A stretch of 64,000 nucleotides of DNA from an uncultured Allorhizobium sp. (GTDB lineage Bacteria > Pseudomonadota > Alphaproteobacteria > Rhizobiales > Rhizobiaceae), in NCBI GenBank assembly GCA_958439205.1, contig OY288189.1, positions 2,123,001 through 2,187,000 of the forward strand, read 5' to 3'. Both the position numbers and the translations under genes were made by a program. The notes below the pieces were generated by a model. The model saw only the letters and a list, made by a program, of their open reading frames with translations, did not search any database and had not been told where the DNA came from. Below, one piece after another: positions 25,074-34,350 of this stretch (position 1 is its first letter; every line of letters starts with the position of its first letter).

Positions 25074-26789
25074 ATGATTTTGAAGACCCATACCGTGAAG
25101 CAGGGCATGCCGGACGCTTCGCAGAAGTACCGCGCCTATCCGCAAATCGCCATTCCGGACCGTACCTGGCCGTCGAAGGTGATCGACAAGGCGCCGATCT
25201 GGTGCTCTGTCGACCTGCGCGACGGCAACCAGTCGCTGGTCAACCCGATGGGTCATGACCGCAAGGCGCGGATGTTCCAGCTCTTGCTCGACATGGGCTT
25301 CAAGGAAATCGAGATCGGCTTTCCCTCGGCTTCGCAGACGGATTTCGACTTTGCCCGCTGGTGCGTCGAAGAAGGTGGCGTGCCCGCCGATGTATCGCTG
25401 CAGGTGCTGGTGCAGTGCCGGCCCGAGCTGATCACGCGCACGTTTGAGGCGCTGGAAGGCGCGACCAACCCGATCATCCATTTCTACAATTCCACCAGCG
25501 AATTGCAGCGTCGCGTGGTGTTCGGCAAGGATGTCGCCGGCATCAAGCAGATCGCCGTCGATGCGGCGAAGATGATCATGGATATGGCGGCGAAAGCCGG
25601 TGGCGGTTATCGCTTTGAATACTCGCCGGAAAGCTTTACCGGCACCGAGTTGGAAGTGGCTTTGGAGATCTGCAACGCCGTCATCGCCGAAGTGAAGCCG
25701 ACGGCTGAGAACAAGCTGATCCTCAACCTGCCGTCGACCGTGGAGATGGCGACGCCGAACATCTATGCCGACCAGATCGAATGGATGTGCCGCAACATCG
25801 ACAATCGCGAGAATGTGCTGATTTCGCTGCACCCGCATAATGACCGGGGCACGGGGATTGCGGCAACCGAACTCGGGTTGATGGCGGGTGCCGACCGCGT
25901 CGAGGGCACGCTGTTCGGCAATGGCGAGCGCACCGGCAATGTCGACATCGTCACGCTGGCGCTCAACATGTTCACGCAAGGGGTCGATCCCGAGCTCGAC
26001 TGCTCGGATATCGAGCGGATCAAGTCGGTCTACGAATATTCCAACGAGATGGTCATTCCCGAGCGCCATCCTTATGTCGGCGAACTGGTCTATACGGCCT
26101 TTTCCGGCTCGCACCAGGATGCGATCAACAAGGGCATGAAGTCGATCAAGACGGCGAATTCGCCGATCTGGGAAGTGCCTTATCTGCCGATCGATCCGCA
26201 GGATGTCGGCCGTACCTATGAGGCGATCATCCGGATCAACTCTCAGTCGGGCAAAGGCGGCATCGCCTATATCCTGCAGGAAGACTACGGCATCAACCTG
26301 CCGCGCAACCTGCAGATCGAGTTCCGCGAGGACATTCAGCGGATCACCGATGATGAAGGCAAGGAACTGCCGTCGAAGAAGATCTATGAGCGCTTCATCG
26401 AGCGTTATGTCGACCAGACCGGCGCGCGCCTGAAATTCGTCGACCACCACACCTATCCGGCGGGTACGGATCAGAAGGGCATTCGTGTCGTTGCGGCCGA
26501 AATCACCGACAATGGCGAGACAAAGCGGATCGAGGGCAAGGGGACGGGCCCGATTGACGGCTTCGTCAATGCTCTCTCGACCTATCTCGGCATCGACCTC
26601 TCGGTTCAGGACTATTCCGAGCACTCCCTGCAGCATGGCTCGAATGCGGCAGCAATCGCCTATGTCGAGATGGCGCATGCCGGCGGCAAGCTGTTCGGGG
26701 CCGGCATCAACACAAACATCGTGACGGCCTCTCTGGAGGCGATCGTCTCGGCCGCCAACCGCGTGCTCGACGAGCAGAAGAAGGCTTAA
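25074..26789 (+). CDS. leuA: 2-isopropylmalate synthase
   Basis: This 571-residue protein of the longer fungal/actinobacterial-type LeuA class catalyses the first committed step of leucine synthesis, from 2-ketoisovalerate and acetyl-CoA. The TIM-barrel part shows DLRDGNQSL near residue 49 (metal and catalytic residues), EIEIGFPSASQTD, FEYSPESFTGTE, SLHPHNDRGTG and FGNGERTGNVD. The C-terminal leucine-binding regulatory domain (about 440-565) should mediate feedback inhibition. The ATG at 25074 was chosen for its conserved N-terminal block; ATGs up to 48 bases upstream remain possible. Expression is probably set by the leucine-rich leader. The next gene starts five bases after the stop. Confidence 0.92.
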   Translation: MILKTHTVKQGMPDASQKYRAYPQIAIPDRTWPSKVIDKAPIWCSVDLRDGNQSLVNPMGHDRKARMFQLLLDMGFKEIEIGFPSASQTDFDFARWCVEEGGVPADVSLQVLVQCRPELITRTFEALEGATNPIIHFYNSTSELQRRVVFGKDVAGIKQIAVDAAKMIMDMAAKAGGGYRFEYSPESFTGTELEVALEICNAVIAEVKPTAENKLILNLPSTVEMATPNIYADQIEWMCRNIDNRENVLISLHPHNDRGTGIAATELGLMAGADRVEGTLFGNGERTGNVDIVTLALNMFTQGVDPELDCSDIERIKSVYEYSNEMVIPERHPYVGELVYTAFSGSHQDAINKGMKSIKTANSPIWEVPYLPIDPQDVGRTYEAIIRINSQSGKGGIAYILQEDYGINLPRNLQIEFREDIQRITDDEGKELPSKKIYERFIERYVDQTGARLKFVDHHTYPAGTDQKGIRVVAAEITDNGETKRIEGKGTGPIDGFVNALSTYLGIDLSVQDYSEHSLQHGSNAAAIAYVEMAHAGGKLFGAGINTNIVTASLEAIVSAANRVLDEQKKA

Positions 26790-26794
26790 TCGCC

Positions 26795-27571
26795 ATGACA
26801 CTCTTCGCCGAGGTTCGACATCTGTCCTCGGCGAAGGCCCCGCTTGTGCTGCTGCATGGTTTCGGCGGGATCGGAGTAGCATGGGAGCCGGTTCTGCGCC
26901 GGCTTGACCCAGACCTGCCGCTGGTCGTCTATGACCTGCCGGGCCATGGCTGCTCGCTCGACGCTGACGGCGTCGGACATGCCGGTGTGATGGCCAGAGC
27001 CATTCTCGGCGATATCGATCGGCGCGGGATATCCAGCTTTCATCTCTGCGGACATTCGATGGGCGGGGCGATTGCCAGCCTGATTGCGCTGAAAGCCGCC
27101 GATCGTGTGCGTTCGCTCACGCTTCTGGCGCCGGGTGGTTTCGGGCCCGAGATCAATCACGAGGCGCTGCGGCGATATGGTTCGGCGGTGGAGATCGACG
27201 AACTCGCACTGGCATTGGCTGCGATGTTTGCTTCCGGGAGCGTGCCTGACCCAGCGGGTCTCGATCGGCTTGCAGAGGCTCGTCGTCTTTCCGGAGCAAC
27301 TGACCGGCTGATGGAGATCCTGCGTTCCTTCCTCGTGGAGACGGATGGTCGGATCGGGCAGGGGACGCTGCCGCTCACCTCTTTTGAGAGCTCTGGCGTT
27401 CCGACGCGGCTGTTGTGGGGTACGGAGGATCCGATCCTGCCGGTCACGCAAGCCAAAACCATCTGGACCGGTGCCGAGGTAACTCTGCTCGAAGGTGCCG
27501 GGCATATGCTGATCGAGGAGGCGCCGGAGGCGGTGGCTTCGGCGATTGCTGCTGCCGTTGAGGCAGGCTGA
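26795..27571 (+). CDS. Alpha/beta-fold hydrolase
   Basis: This 258-residue alpha/beta hydrolase has an oxyanion-region LLHGFGG near residue 19, nucleophile elbow GHSMGG (Ser near residue 90), an acid in the LLWGTEDPILP loop and catalytic His in GAGHMLIEEAPE. It resembles the esterase/acetoin-dehydrogenase E2-like hydrolases, but the substrate is unknown. It follows leuA by five bases and is probably read from the same transcript. There is no evidence that it takes part in leucine synthesis. It is convergent with the metallophosphoesterase two bases away. Confidence 0.85.
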   Translation: MTLFAEVRHLSSAKAPLVLLHGFGGIGVAWEPVLRRLDPDLPLVVYDLPGHGCSLDADGVGHAGVMARAILGDIDRRGISSFHLCGHSMGGAIASLIALKAADRVRSLTLLAPGGFGPEINHEALRRYGSAVEIDELALALAAMFASGSVPDPAGLDRLAEARRLSGATDRLMEILRSFLVETDGRIGQGTLPLTSFESSGVPTRLLWGTEDPILPVTQAKTIWTGAEVTLLEGAGHMLIEEAPEAVASAIAAAVEAG

Positions 27572-27573
27572 AC

Positions 27574-28485
27574 TCAGCCGCCGAGCAGGCGCTCGCTGTG
27601 GTCGAGCTTCAGGGGTGCGTCTTCGCTTTCGATCTTGTAGCGCTGCCAGTCGAGCTGCCAATTGCCCGCTTCGCCATCCACCGAGAAGAGATTGTAACCG
27701 GCGGCTGGCTTCTTGGCGCCGGGGCCCTGGCTGGCGGAGGCTATGCCGACGACGGGGACTTTTTTCTCGCGGTCGGCCAGCCAGTAGAGCGTGTTGAGAT
27801 GCGTATGGCCGTGCAGCACGAGTTCCGCGCCGCCGGTGCGGATCGCGGCCGCGAAGCGGCGGATGCCGATCATGCGCTTGTGCTGTGGTGCGGCTCCGCG
27901 GATCGGCGGGTGGTGGATCATGACAACCCGGAAGAGGCCCTCTTCACCGGCGGCCTTCAAAAGTGCGGCCGTTTCGCGGGCCTGGCGGCCGCTGAAATAG
28001 CCCTGGGCGGAGAAGGGCGGGGTGGCGATCGAGGTCGAGCAGCCGATCAGGGCGACGGGCCCACGGCGGCGGATGTAGGGGAAGAGCTTGTGGTCGTCCT
28101 GGAAGATCAGCGGATCGTCGTCGCCGCGCATGTAGTCGTACCAGGCCTGGACCACGCGTTCATGGGCACCGGGTACGTAAGCATCGTGGTTGCCGGGGAC
28201 GACGGATGTGTCGAGCGGCGCGCCTGCTTCCTTCAGCCATTCTGCCACCAGCTTCACCTCAAGCTTGGAGGCGAGGTTGACGAGGTCGCCGGTGATTGCG
28301 AGGTGATCGGGGTTTTCGGCGCGCAATGCCTTCAGTGTCATTTCCAGCGCATTGGGGAAAAGGTGCTTGCGGCGGTTGCGATGCCAGTTCACATAGCCCG
28401 TAATCCGCTTCGAGGCCAATTCCCGGATCGTCAGGTTCGGCAGCGGGCCGAGATGCACGTCGGAGATGTGGGCGAGCTTGAACAT
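27574..28485 (-). CDS. Calcineurin-like metallophosphoesterase
   Basis: This 303-residue protein has the full dimetal phosphoesterase motif series: HISDVHLGP at residues 6-14, AITGDLVN, VPGNHDAY, MIHHPPI and LHGHTHLNTLYW. It lacks a signal peptide and is probably cytoplasmic. Members act on cyclic nucleotides, phospholipid headgroups or other phosphoesters, and the substrate is not deducible. The ATG at 28485 begins the first strand; open sequence upstream of it has no family match. It is divergent from the Nudix gene at 28527, with about 40 bases between them. Confidence 0.87.
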   Translation of the reverse strand: MFKLAHISDVHLGPLPNLTIRELASKRITGYVNWHRNRRKHLFPNALEMTLKALRAENPDHLAITGDLVNLASKLEVKLVAEWLKEAGAPLDTSVVPGNHDAYVPGAHERVVQAWYDYMRGDDDPLIFQDDHKLFPYIRRRGPVALIGCSTSIATPPFSAQGYFSGRQARETAALLKAAGEEGLFRVVMIHHPPIRGAAPQHKRMIGIRRFAAAIRTGGAELVLHGHTHLNTLYWLADREKKVPVVGIASASQGPGAKKPAAGYNLFSVDGEAGNWQLDWQRYKIESEDAPLKLDHSERLLGG

Positions 28486-28526
28486 GGCGCTTCTCTTAAC
28501 GACGCTAAAACCGAGGGGCAAGGAAA

Positions 28527-29033
28527 ATGACGCCAGCGGATGGTGCCGGGACCGGCACCGATAGCGAAAGGCTCGGATGGCCGAAGAGGTTCCTTGTTCG
28601 TCTGCTGCATGTGTATTTCGCATTGAGCCGCGGCATGACGCTCGGGGTGCGGGCTGCCTGTTTCGATGAGGCGGGACGTATATTTCTCGTCCGCCATACC
28701 TATGTGCCGGGCTGGCATATGCCTGGTGGCGGGGTGGAGCGCGGCGAGACCGCGATCGAGGCACTCTTCAAGGAAATGCGGGAGGAGGGCAACCTGGAAG
28801 CGCTCGGGACGCCGGAGCTCCTCCAAGTCTATTTCAATGCCAGAGTGAGCGGTCGCGACCATGTGTTGCTCTACCGCGTCGATGTCCGGCAGACCGCAGA
28901 ACGCCCAGCGGATCGGGAGATCGCGGAATGCGGGTTTTTCGCTCTCGACGCGCTGCCTGACGGCACGACCGTAGCGACGCGCCGGCGGATCGCGGAGCTG
29001 CGCGGGGAGATCTCCCCCGCGCATTATTGGTAG
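28527..29033 (+). CDS. Nudix hydrolase
   Basis: This 168-residue protein has a recognisable Nudix box: GGGVERGETAIEAL, followed by the KEMREEGNL segment (the usual Arg of REUxEE is Lys here, the glutamates are kept). The preceding strand FLVRHTYVPGWHMPG is typical. An N-terminal amphipathic segment of about 35 residues precedes the domain. The substrate is unknown, commonly a nucleoside diphosphate linked to another group. The start at 28527 follows GAGGGGCAAGGA. The stop is two bases from the convergent glutathione-transferase stop. Confidence 0.82.
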   Translation: MTPADGAGTGTDSERLGWPKRFLVRLLHVYFALSRGMTLGVRAACFDEAGRIFLVRHTYVPGWHMPGGGVERGETAIEALFKEMREEGNLEALGTPELLQVYFNARVSGRDHVLLYRVDVRQTAERPADREIAECGFFALDALPDGTTVATRRRIAELRGEISPAHYW

Positions 29034-29035
29034 GC

Positions 29036-30019
29036 TCAGGCGCCCAGCTTCTCCCGGCCATGGGGTGCCATCAGGTCCTCAGCCGGACCGACGGGGACTA
29101 CGCCTGTCGGATTGATCATGGTGTGGCTGCGATAATAGTGGTGCTTGATGTGGCGCATCTCGACCGTCTCGGCGATCCCAGGTGTCTGGTAGAGGTCGCG
29201 CAGATAGGCCGACAGCGCCGGATAGTCGGCGACGCGGCGGATATTGCACTTGAAGTGACCGACATAGACAGGGTCGAAGCGCACGAGCGTGGTGAAGAGC
29301 CGCCAGTCAGCTTCGGTCATGCGGGTGCCGAAGAGATAGCGTTGCGTCGTGAGGCGTTCTTCCAGCCAGTCCAGCGTCTCGAACAGCGGGTAGACGGCGG
29401 TTTCATAGGCCTCCTGGGTGGTGGCGAAGCCGGCCTTGTAAACGCCGTTGTTGACGGTGTCGTAGATGCGCTTGTTGACCTCGTCGATCTCGGCATGCAG
29501 GTCTTCCGGGTGCATGTCGAGGCTCGAGCCGGTCAGGTGATCGAAGGCCGAGTTGAACATGCGGATGATCTCCGAACTCTCGTTCGAGACGATCGTACCC
29601 TCCTGTTTGTCCCAAAGGACCGGCACGGTGACGCGGCCCGAGAAGTTCGGGTCGGCTTTGACATAGACCTGCCAGAGGAAATCCGAGCCGAAGAGATGGT
29701 CGGGCGTGGCGCCCTCGCGGTCGTGGAATTCCCAGCCGTTCGACAGCATCAGCGGATCGACGACGGATACCGAGATCAGGTCTTCCAGACCCTTCAGGGC
29801 GCGGAAGATCAGGGTGCGATGCGCCCAGGGGCAGGCATAGGAGACGTAGAGGTGGTAGCGATCGGCCTCGGCCTTGAAGCCGCCCTTGCCCGAGTGGCCG
29901 GCGGAACCGTCTGCGGTCACCCAGTTGCGGAAGCTCGAGTCAGCCCGCTTGAAGTGCCCGGAGGTCGATTTCGTGTCGTACCAGACGTCCTGCCAGACGC
30001 CATCCACCAGTCTGCCCAT
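29036..30019 (-). CDS. Glutathionyl-hydroquinone reductase (ECM4/YqjG-type glutathione transferase)
   Basis: This 327-residue protein of the Xi/omega-like glutathione transferase class has an N-terminal thioredoxin fold with the active cysteine in YACPWAHR (near residue 62). ILVPVLWDK-type and NESSEIIRM glutathione-binding segments follow, then an all-helical C-terminal domain with DWLEERL and FGTRMTEADWRLF. These enzymes reduce glutathionyl-hydroquinones, maintaining quinones. The ATG at 30019 has GAAGG upstream. A longer open stretch to 30265 has no conserved sequence and includes the likely promoter. Confidence 0.88.
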   Translation of the reverse strand: MGRLVDGVWQDVWYDTKSTSGHFKRADSSFRNWVTADGSAGHSGKGGFKAEADRYHLYVSYACPWAHRTLIFRALKGLEDLISVSVVDPLMLSNGWEFHDREGATPDHLFGSDFLWQVYVKADPNFSGRVTVPVLWDKQEGTIVSNESSEIIRMFNSAFDHLTGSSLDMHPEDLHAEIDEVNKRIYDTVNNGVYKAGFATTQEAYETAVYPLFETLDWLEERLTTQRYLFGTRMTEADWRLFTTLVRFDPVYVGHFKCNIRRVADYPALSAYLRDLYQTPGIAETVEMRHIKHHYYRSHTMINPTGVVPVGPAEDLMAPHGREKLGA

Positions 30020-30267
30020 GGTCGCTTCCTTCTCGTTTGAACTTGATCCGGAAAATACGGTTGTTGGCTGGGATTGCGAGGGGCTGACGATTGAACAGTG
30101 CGTTTTCCGTTGGACGAGCGGAAAATTTGCTGCTATCGGAACAAAACTCAAGATTTGAAGGCCCCGATGACCATCGCACGGAACCCACGACGACGCTGAA
30201 GCTCTCGAACGCACGACATCCGTGCGCGTGAACCCTATTGCTGTCTGTCTTCTGGTTTCGGTCATCC

Positions 30268-30837
30268 ATGTTTCACTCTGGCCTTGTCTACCTCACCGAG
30301 GATGCGTCGCACGACGCGGTCATCGAACTTATCAATGAAGAAGCTTTCGGTCCCGGCCGGCACACCCGTGCGGCAGCGCGCATTCGCGAGCAGGGACCGC
30401 ATGACCGCTCGCTTTCCTTCATCTGTGCCGACAATGGCGAGACAATCGCTTCCGTGCGGATGACGCCGGTGCTGGCCGGCGGCGTTCAAGGGCATCTGCT
30501 CGGACCGCTTGCCGTGCGCCCCTCCCACAAGAACCGGGGCATCGGCCGCGAACTCGTCCGGATCGCCATCGAGGCAGCGCGGCGCAAGGGTTCGGAAGGC
30601 GTCATCCTGATCGGTGACCCGCCCTATTACATGCCGCTCGGTTTCGAGAAGGTGGCCTACAAGGCGCTGGATTTTCCAGGGCCTGTTGATCCGAACCGGG
30701 TGCTGATTGTGCCGCTCGGCGACGACGTGCATGCGTGGCTGAAGGGCGTGATTGCCTGGCGGGCGTGCGGGGCGGAAAATGCCGAAACATCGCCTGTTGA
30801 TGATCTCGCGTTAAGCAAGGCCTATGCATCGGCCTGA
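30268..30837 (+). CDS. GNAT family N-acetyltransferase
   Basis: This 189-residue protein has the acetyl-CoA-binding signature VRPSHKNRGIGRELVRIAIE (motif A), preceded by LLGPLAV. The following strand and helix, VILIGDPPYYMPLGFEKV, resemble predicted YhbS-type acetyltransferases. The substrate is unknown. The ATG at 30268 gives the typical short N-terminus. It is the first gene after the divergent glutathione-transferase promoter region. The final 25 residues are not conserved in the family as I know it. Confidence 0.83.
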   Translation: MFHSGLVYLTEDASHDAVIELINEEAFGPGRHTRAAARIREQGPHDRSLSFICADNGETIASVRMTPVLAGGVQGHLLGPLAVRPSHKNRGIGRELVRIAIEAARRKGSEGVILIGDPPYYMPLGFEKVAYKALDFPGPVDPNRVLIVPLGDDVHAWLKGVIAWRACGAENAETSPVDDLALSKAYASA

Positions 30838-30924
30838 GTGCCGCTGTCGATTGTCTAAGGAACCAAGTGGGCTTCGATCAGTTTTCCCTGTCCAATTCGC
30901 ATTCGAATGAAACAGGAGACTGAC

Positions 30925-31011
30925 ATGCTGAAATTCATCGGTGGTACGATCGGCGCTATTTTCCTCATCGGCCTGATCGTGGTGGTCCTGTTGTTCAAGC
31001 TGATTTTCTAA
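30925..31011 (+). CDS. 28-residue single-helix membrane peptide
   Basis: A short but convincing gene. AGGAG lies seven bases before ATG, and 28 codons encode a Lys-flanked hydrophobic helix (MLKFIGG, a Gly/Ile/Leu/Val core, LLFKLIF) before TAA. A clear hairpin terminator starts ten bases after the stop. The peptide should span the inner membrane once. No function is known to me. Such tiny proteins are commonly missed by gene callers. Confidence 0.6.
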   Translation: MLKFIGGTIGAIFLIGLIVVVLLFKLIF

Positions 31012-31020
31012 GTTGGATGA

Positions 31021-31045
31021 GGGCCGCAGGATACGCGGCCCTTTT
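31021..31045. terminator. Rho-independent terminator
   Basis: A seven-base perfect stem GGGCCGC/GCGGCCC (31021-31027 with 31035-31041) is followed by TTTT. It is shared by the 28-residue peptide gene and the convergent GNAT gene. Confidence 0.7.
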
Positions 31046-31500
31046 CACGACTGGTCCTTCTGTCCCGATTCAAGATCGATATCGAACCGCTTGATCAGCC
31101 AGCAGATATCCTGGCCCTGACTGAAATTCTCAATCCTCCCGAAGACCGTGTATCCGGCGCTCTCATAGGCACGGCAGGCTACGGGATTGATCGTGTCGAT
31201 ATAGGCACCGATGCAGCCGCGCGCCTTCGCCTCTTCTTCGGCGCTTGCCAGCAATCGGCCGGCCATGCCCTGACCGCGCAGGCGCTCCGGGACCGAGAGC
31301 AATTCCACATAAAGCCAACCGCGACCGGTATAGCCAACAAGCCCGCCATCGATGGCGCCGTCGTCTGTCGTGATCGGAATGAAGAGGTCACGTCGGTCGG
31401 TCGGGCCGAGCAGGCTGTCATTGTGCGCCTTGATGCCGGCGAGGATCGCGTCGCGGGCGGCTTCGGAGACGGTGTCGGAGAGGGTAAGTGGCTGGGTCAT
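31045..31500 (-). CDS. GNAT family N-acetyltransferase
   Basis: This 151-residue acetyltransferase has motif A in LLSVPERLRGQGMAGRLLASAEEEAKARGC (about residues 68-97) and the C-terminal INPVACRAYESAGYTVFGRIENF, the substrate-side loop and strand common in this superfamily. The ligand cannot be predicted. It ends beside the shared hairpin terminator at 31021-31045 and is transcribed away from the broken acetyltransferase at 31719. Confidence 0.83.
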   Translation of the reverse strand: MTQPLTLSDTVSEAARDAILAGIKAHNDSLLGPTDRRDLFIPITTDDGAIDGGLVGYTGRGWLYVELLSVPERLRGQGMAGRLLASAEEEAKARGCIGAYIDTINPVACRAYESAGYTVFGRIENFSQGQDICWLIKRFDIDLESGQKDQS

Positions 31501-31718
31501 GGCCAGAAGACTAGTGAAGGGTAGGTGTGTGTGTCCAGATAGGGCCGGGCCATATCTCTCGCTACAAGTTGGTCGGACCCGCTGGCGACACGAGCGGTGC
31601 GAGAGAACAAGTAAGCCGGTATTTGTGGCCTACAAGGCAATCGTGCATGGTCAGCGTCCGCACACTCTTCACCTCCATCAGCTTAAACCGGTCACCGACG
31701 CCTCAAAGAGACATATTG

Positions 31719-32230
31719 ATGCAACTGATCCCGACACTCACGACCTCACGCCTCATCTTGCGGGGATGCGAGCCGAGGACTGGCCCCGCTACAAGCAGAT
31801 CATGTCTACGGACCGAGCTCGCTTCATGGGCGGGCCGTTTTCCGAGGCAATTGCGTGGGGCATGTTCTGCAGTGACCATGCGCAATGGGACCTGTTCGGC
31901 TGTGGTGCGTTGATGATTGATGATTTGGCGACCGGAGCATGTGTCGGGCAGGTCGGGATCAATGCAGGTCCACTGTTTCCGGAGTTTGAACTGGGCTGGT
32001 TCGTGTATCCGGAGTTCGAAGGATGGGGATACGCACATGAAGCCGCCGCTGCGATGCTTCATTGGGCAAAAGAAGTCCGGCGGCTCCCGAGCCTCGTCAG
32101 TTATGTCGATGCTGAGAACGTGAGATCAGCACGTCTTGCCATGCGGCTCGGTGCTGTTCTTGATCAGGCTGCCGCGCGGCCTTCGCCGGATGATCTCGTC
32201 TATCGCCACTATGCCAAGGCGTCTGCCTAG
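31719..32230 (+). pseudogene. RimJ/RimL-type GNAT acetyltransferase interrupted by a one-base frameshift
   Basis: An ATG at 31719 begins a typical N-terminus (MQLIPTLTTSRLILRG) in one frame. The rest of the protein, from RAEDWPRYKQIM through GPFSEAIAWGMFCSDHAQW, VGQVGINAGPLFPE, ELGWFVYPEFEGWGYAHEAA and SYVDAENVRSARLA to the stop at 32230, is in another frame. The shift falls at the CGGGGATG sequence at 31761-31768, where one extra G would restore a continuous protein of about 170 residues. An internal ATG at 31766 could start a truncated protein lacking the first strand. This is either a real inactivating deletion in a G tract or a sequencing error. Confidence 0.75.
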
Positions 32231-32276
32231 GTAGCTTCGTCAACGCGCCGATTTCACAACGGTTGAGGTGTGAGGG

Positions 32277-34346
32277 CTACCGCCCCTCGCGCCACCACAT
32301 AGCTGATACCGCGAGCAGCAAGATCCCCAGTCCTGCAAAACCTGCAAACAGCGGCAGCGTGTTGACACCCTTCAGCACGGTCTCGTCGGTCAGGCGGATC
32401 AGCATGCGGCGGTCGTCAGCGACTCGGACTTCGCCGCGCACTGGCAGGATGTCGGGGATGCGGACGGAGGCGTCGCCGTCGTCGAGGCGGGCGGTGAGTC
32501 CACGGGTTTCATCGCTGATCGGGGACAGCGTGTCCGTGGTCGAGATCATCGCGCGGAATTCGGGCGCGTCGACGGCGCCGACATGGACGAGGGTGGAGAA
32601 GTCGCCATTGGTGATGGTGAAGAGGCCCGTCTCGGTCATGCGGCGTTCGCCGCGATAGAGGCCGGGCTGGATTTCCGAGAGATTGAGAGCGATCGTTTCG
32701 CCCGAAGGCGTGGTGATCGTAGCGGGGCCGGGGGCGTCGCCGATGGTCTGGCGGGTGACTTCCAGCGTCCGGCCGGTGGCGCGGGCCTTCAGCGCCTCTT
32801 CCTCGAGTTCCGGCTCCTTCATCAGCCAGTGGGCGATGCGGCGATAGAGCGAGACATGCGGGCCGCCGCCTTCGAAGCCGCGCGCCCAGAGCCAGCCCTG
32901 GTCGGAGAGCAGCATGGCGACACGGCCTTCATTGGCACGATTGAGGACGAGCAGGGGGCGATCGCCGTCGCCGGTCATGACCGTCTCGCCGTCGGTGCGG
33001 CCAACATCGACGCTGCGGAACCAGCGGCCCCATTGTGGCGGCTCGACTGCCGAGCCATCGAGGCCACGCGTGACCGGATGGCGTTTGCCCTGGTCGGAGA
33101 GGCGCGGATAGAAGCCGGCCTGATGCACGTCTCCGGTTGGCGTCGCGGGCAGAACCGAGGAGAGCGGGGTGAGCGCGATGGAATCCTGGCCGGCATGTTC
33201 GGGGCCGGCGGCGATCAGAAGCGCACCGCCATTGCGCACATATTCGGCGATGTAGTCGTAATAGAGGATCGGCAGCACGCCGCGATGCTGGTAGCGATCG
33301 AAGATGATCAGGTCGAAATCATTGATCTTTTCGACGAAGAGTTCGCGGGTCGGGAAGGCGATCAGCGACAGCTCGTTGATCGGGGTGCCGTCCTGCTTTT
33401 CCGGTGGGCGAAGGATGGTGAAGTGCACGAGGTCAACCGAGGCGTCTGATTTCAAGAGGTTGCGCCAGGCGCGTTCGCCGGCATGCGGCTCGCCGGACAC
33501 GAGAAGCACGCGCAGGTTCTGGCGGATGCCTTCGATCAGGTGGATGGCGCGGTTGTTCACGTCGGTGACTTCGCCCGGTGTCGCCGCGACCGAGAATTCC
33601 AGCACATTGTTGCCGCCACGGGGCACGCGGAAGGCAAACGAGGTTTCTGCGCCGGGAACGGCGGGGACGAGCCCCAAGTCTTCGCCGTTCATCTTGACCG
33701 AGACGTCTGCCGGCTCGTTGGACGCCTCGCCGTCATCGAAGACGCGGAAGGTCAGTTCCTGCTCTTCATCGACAATGCCGAAGCGCGGGGCGCGCAGAAT
33801 TTCGATGCGGCGATCGAACTCGTCGGCCTTGCCGGTGATCAGGGAGTGGACCGGCGCGTCGAAGGGGAGCGCCTGATTCTCACCGGGGATGTCATGCACC
33901 TGGCCATCGGTGACGAAGATTGCCCCGCCGACACGGGCCGGCGGCACGTCGGTGGTCGCGGCGGCCAAGGCTTCGAAGAGTTTGGTGGAGGGGGCGTCGC
34001 TGTCGCCGGGGTCGGTGACCTCGATGATCCTAGGCTCGATATTCGGGAAACGGCCAAGGCGGTCGCGGATGCCCTGCAGCGCCTGGTCAGTCTGCTCGAC
34101 ACGGCCGGCAATCTGCTGGCTCTGGCTGCGGTCGACTATGACAGGCACGACTGTCGTCAGCGGATCGCGTTCTTCCTGTAGTAACAGAGGGTTGGCAAGC
34201 GCAGCCAAGACGGCGATTGAAGCCGCAAGGCGGATGGTCGTGCCGCGCACGCTGCGCAGGAAGCCGAGCACGGAGAGGATCACCGCGAGCACCGCGAGTG
34301 AGGCGATGGCGATCCATGGAATGAAGGGGGCGAATTCGAGCGTCAT
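32277..34346 (-). CDS. Large membrane protein of the MoxR/DUF58 operon (glutamine-amidotransferase/VWA-like)
   Basis: This 689-residue protein has two N-terminal membrane helices (residues 8-28 and 38-55) and one at the extreme C-terminus (GFAGLGILLLAVSAMWW). The large segment between them should be periplasmic. It contains a VWA-like strand-helix core near VVPVIVDRSQSQQ and AIFVTDGQVHD and a class-I-amidotransferase-like fold around FDLIIFDRYQHRG and GGALLIAAGPEHAG. It has no clear catalytic set that I can see. It is the last gene of a four-gene operon four bases after the DUF4159 gene. Such operons have been called aerotolerance-like (Bat), but the role in rhizobia is not established. Confidence 0.75.
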   Translation of the reverse strand: MTLEFAPFIPWIAIASLAVLAVILSVLGFLRSVRGTTIRLAASIAVLAALANPLLLQEERDPLTTVVPVIVDRSQSQQIAGRVEQTDQALQGIRDRLGRFPNIEPRIIEVTDPGDSDAPSTKLFEALAAATTDVPPARVGGAIFVTDGQVHDIPGENQALPFDAPVHSLITGKADEFDRRIEILRAPRFGIVDEEQELTFRVFDDGEASNEPADVSVKMNGEDLGLVPAVPGAETSFAFRVPRGGNNVLEFSVAATPGEVTDVNNRAIHLIEGIRQNLRVLLVSGEPHAGERAWRNLLKSDASVDLVHFTILRPPEKQDGTPINELSLIAFPTRELFVEKINDFDLIIFDRYQHRGVLPILYYDYIAEYVRNGGALLIAAGPEHAGQDSIALTPLSSVLPATPTGDVHQAGFYPRLSDQGKRHPVTRGLDGSAVEPPQWGRWFRSVDVGRTDGETVMTGDGDRPLLVLNRANEGRVAMLLSDQGWLWARGFEGGGPHVSLYRRIAHWLMKEPELEEEALKARATGRTLEVTRQTIGDAPGPATITTPSGETIALNLSEIQPGLYRGERRMTETGLFTITNGDFSTLVHVGAVDAPEFRAMISTTDTLSPISDETRGLTARLDDGDASVRIPDILPVRGEVRVADDRRMLIRLTDETVLKGVNTLPLFAGFAGLGILLLAVSAMWWREGR

Positions 34347-34350
34347 GGTC

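Noticed and set aside
25032..26882. A 616-codon open frame opposite leuA
   Set aside because: Antisense shadow of a well-identified gene, Arg/Asp/His-rich as expected for reverse-complemented GC-biased codons.
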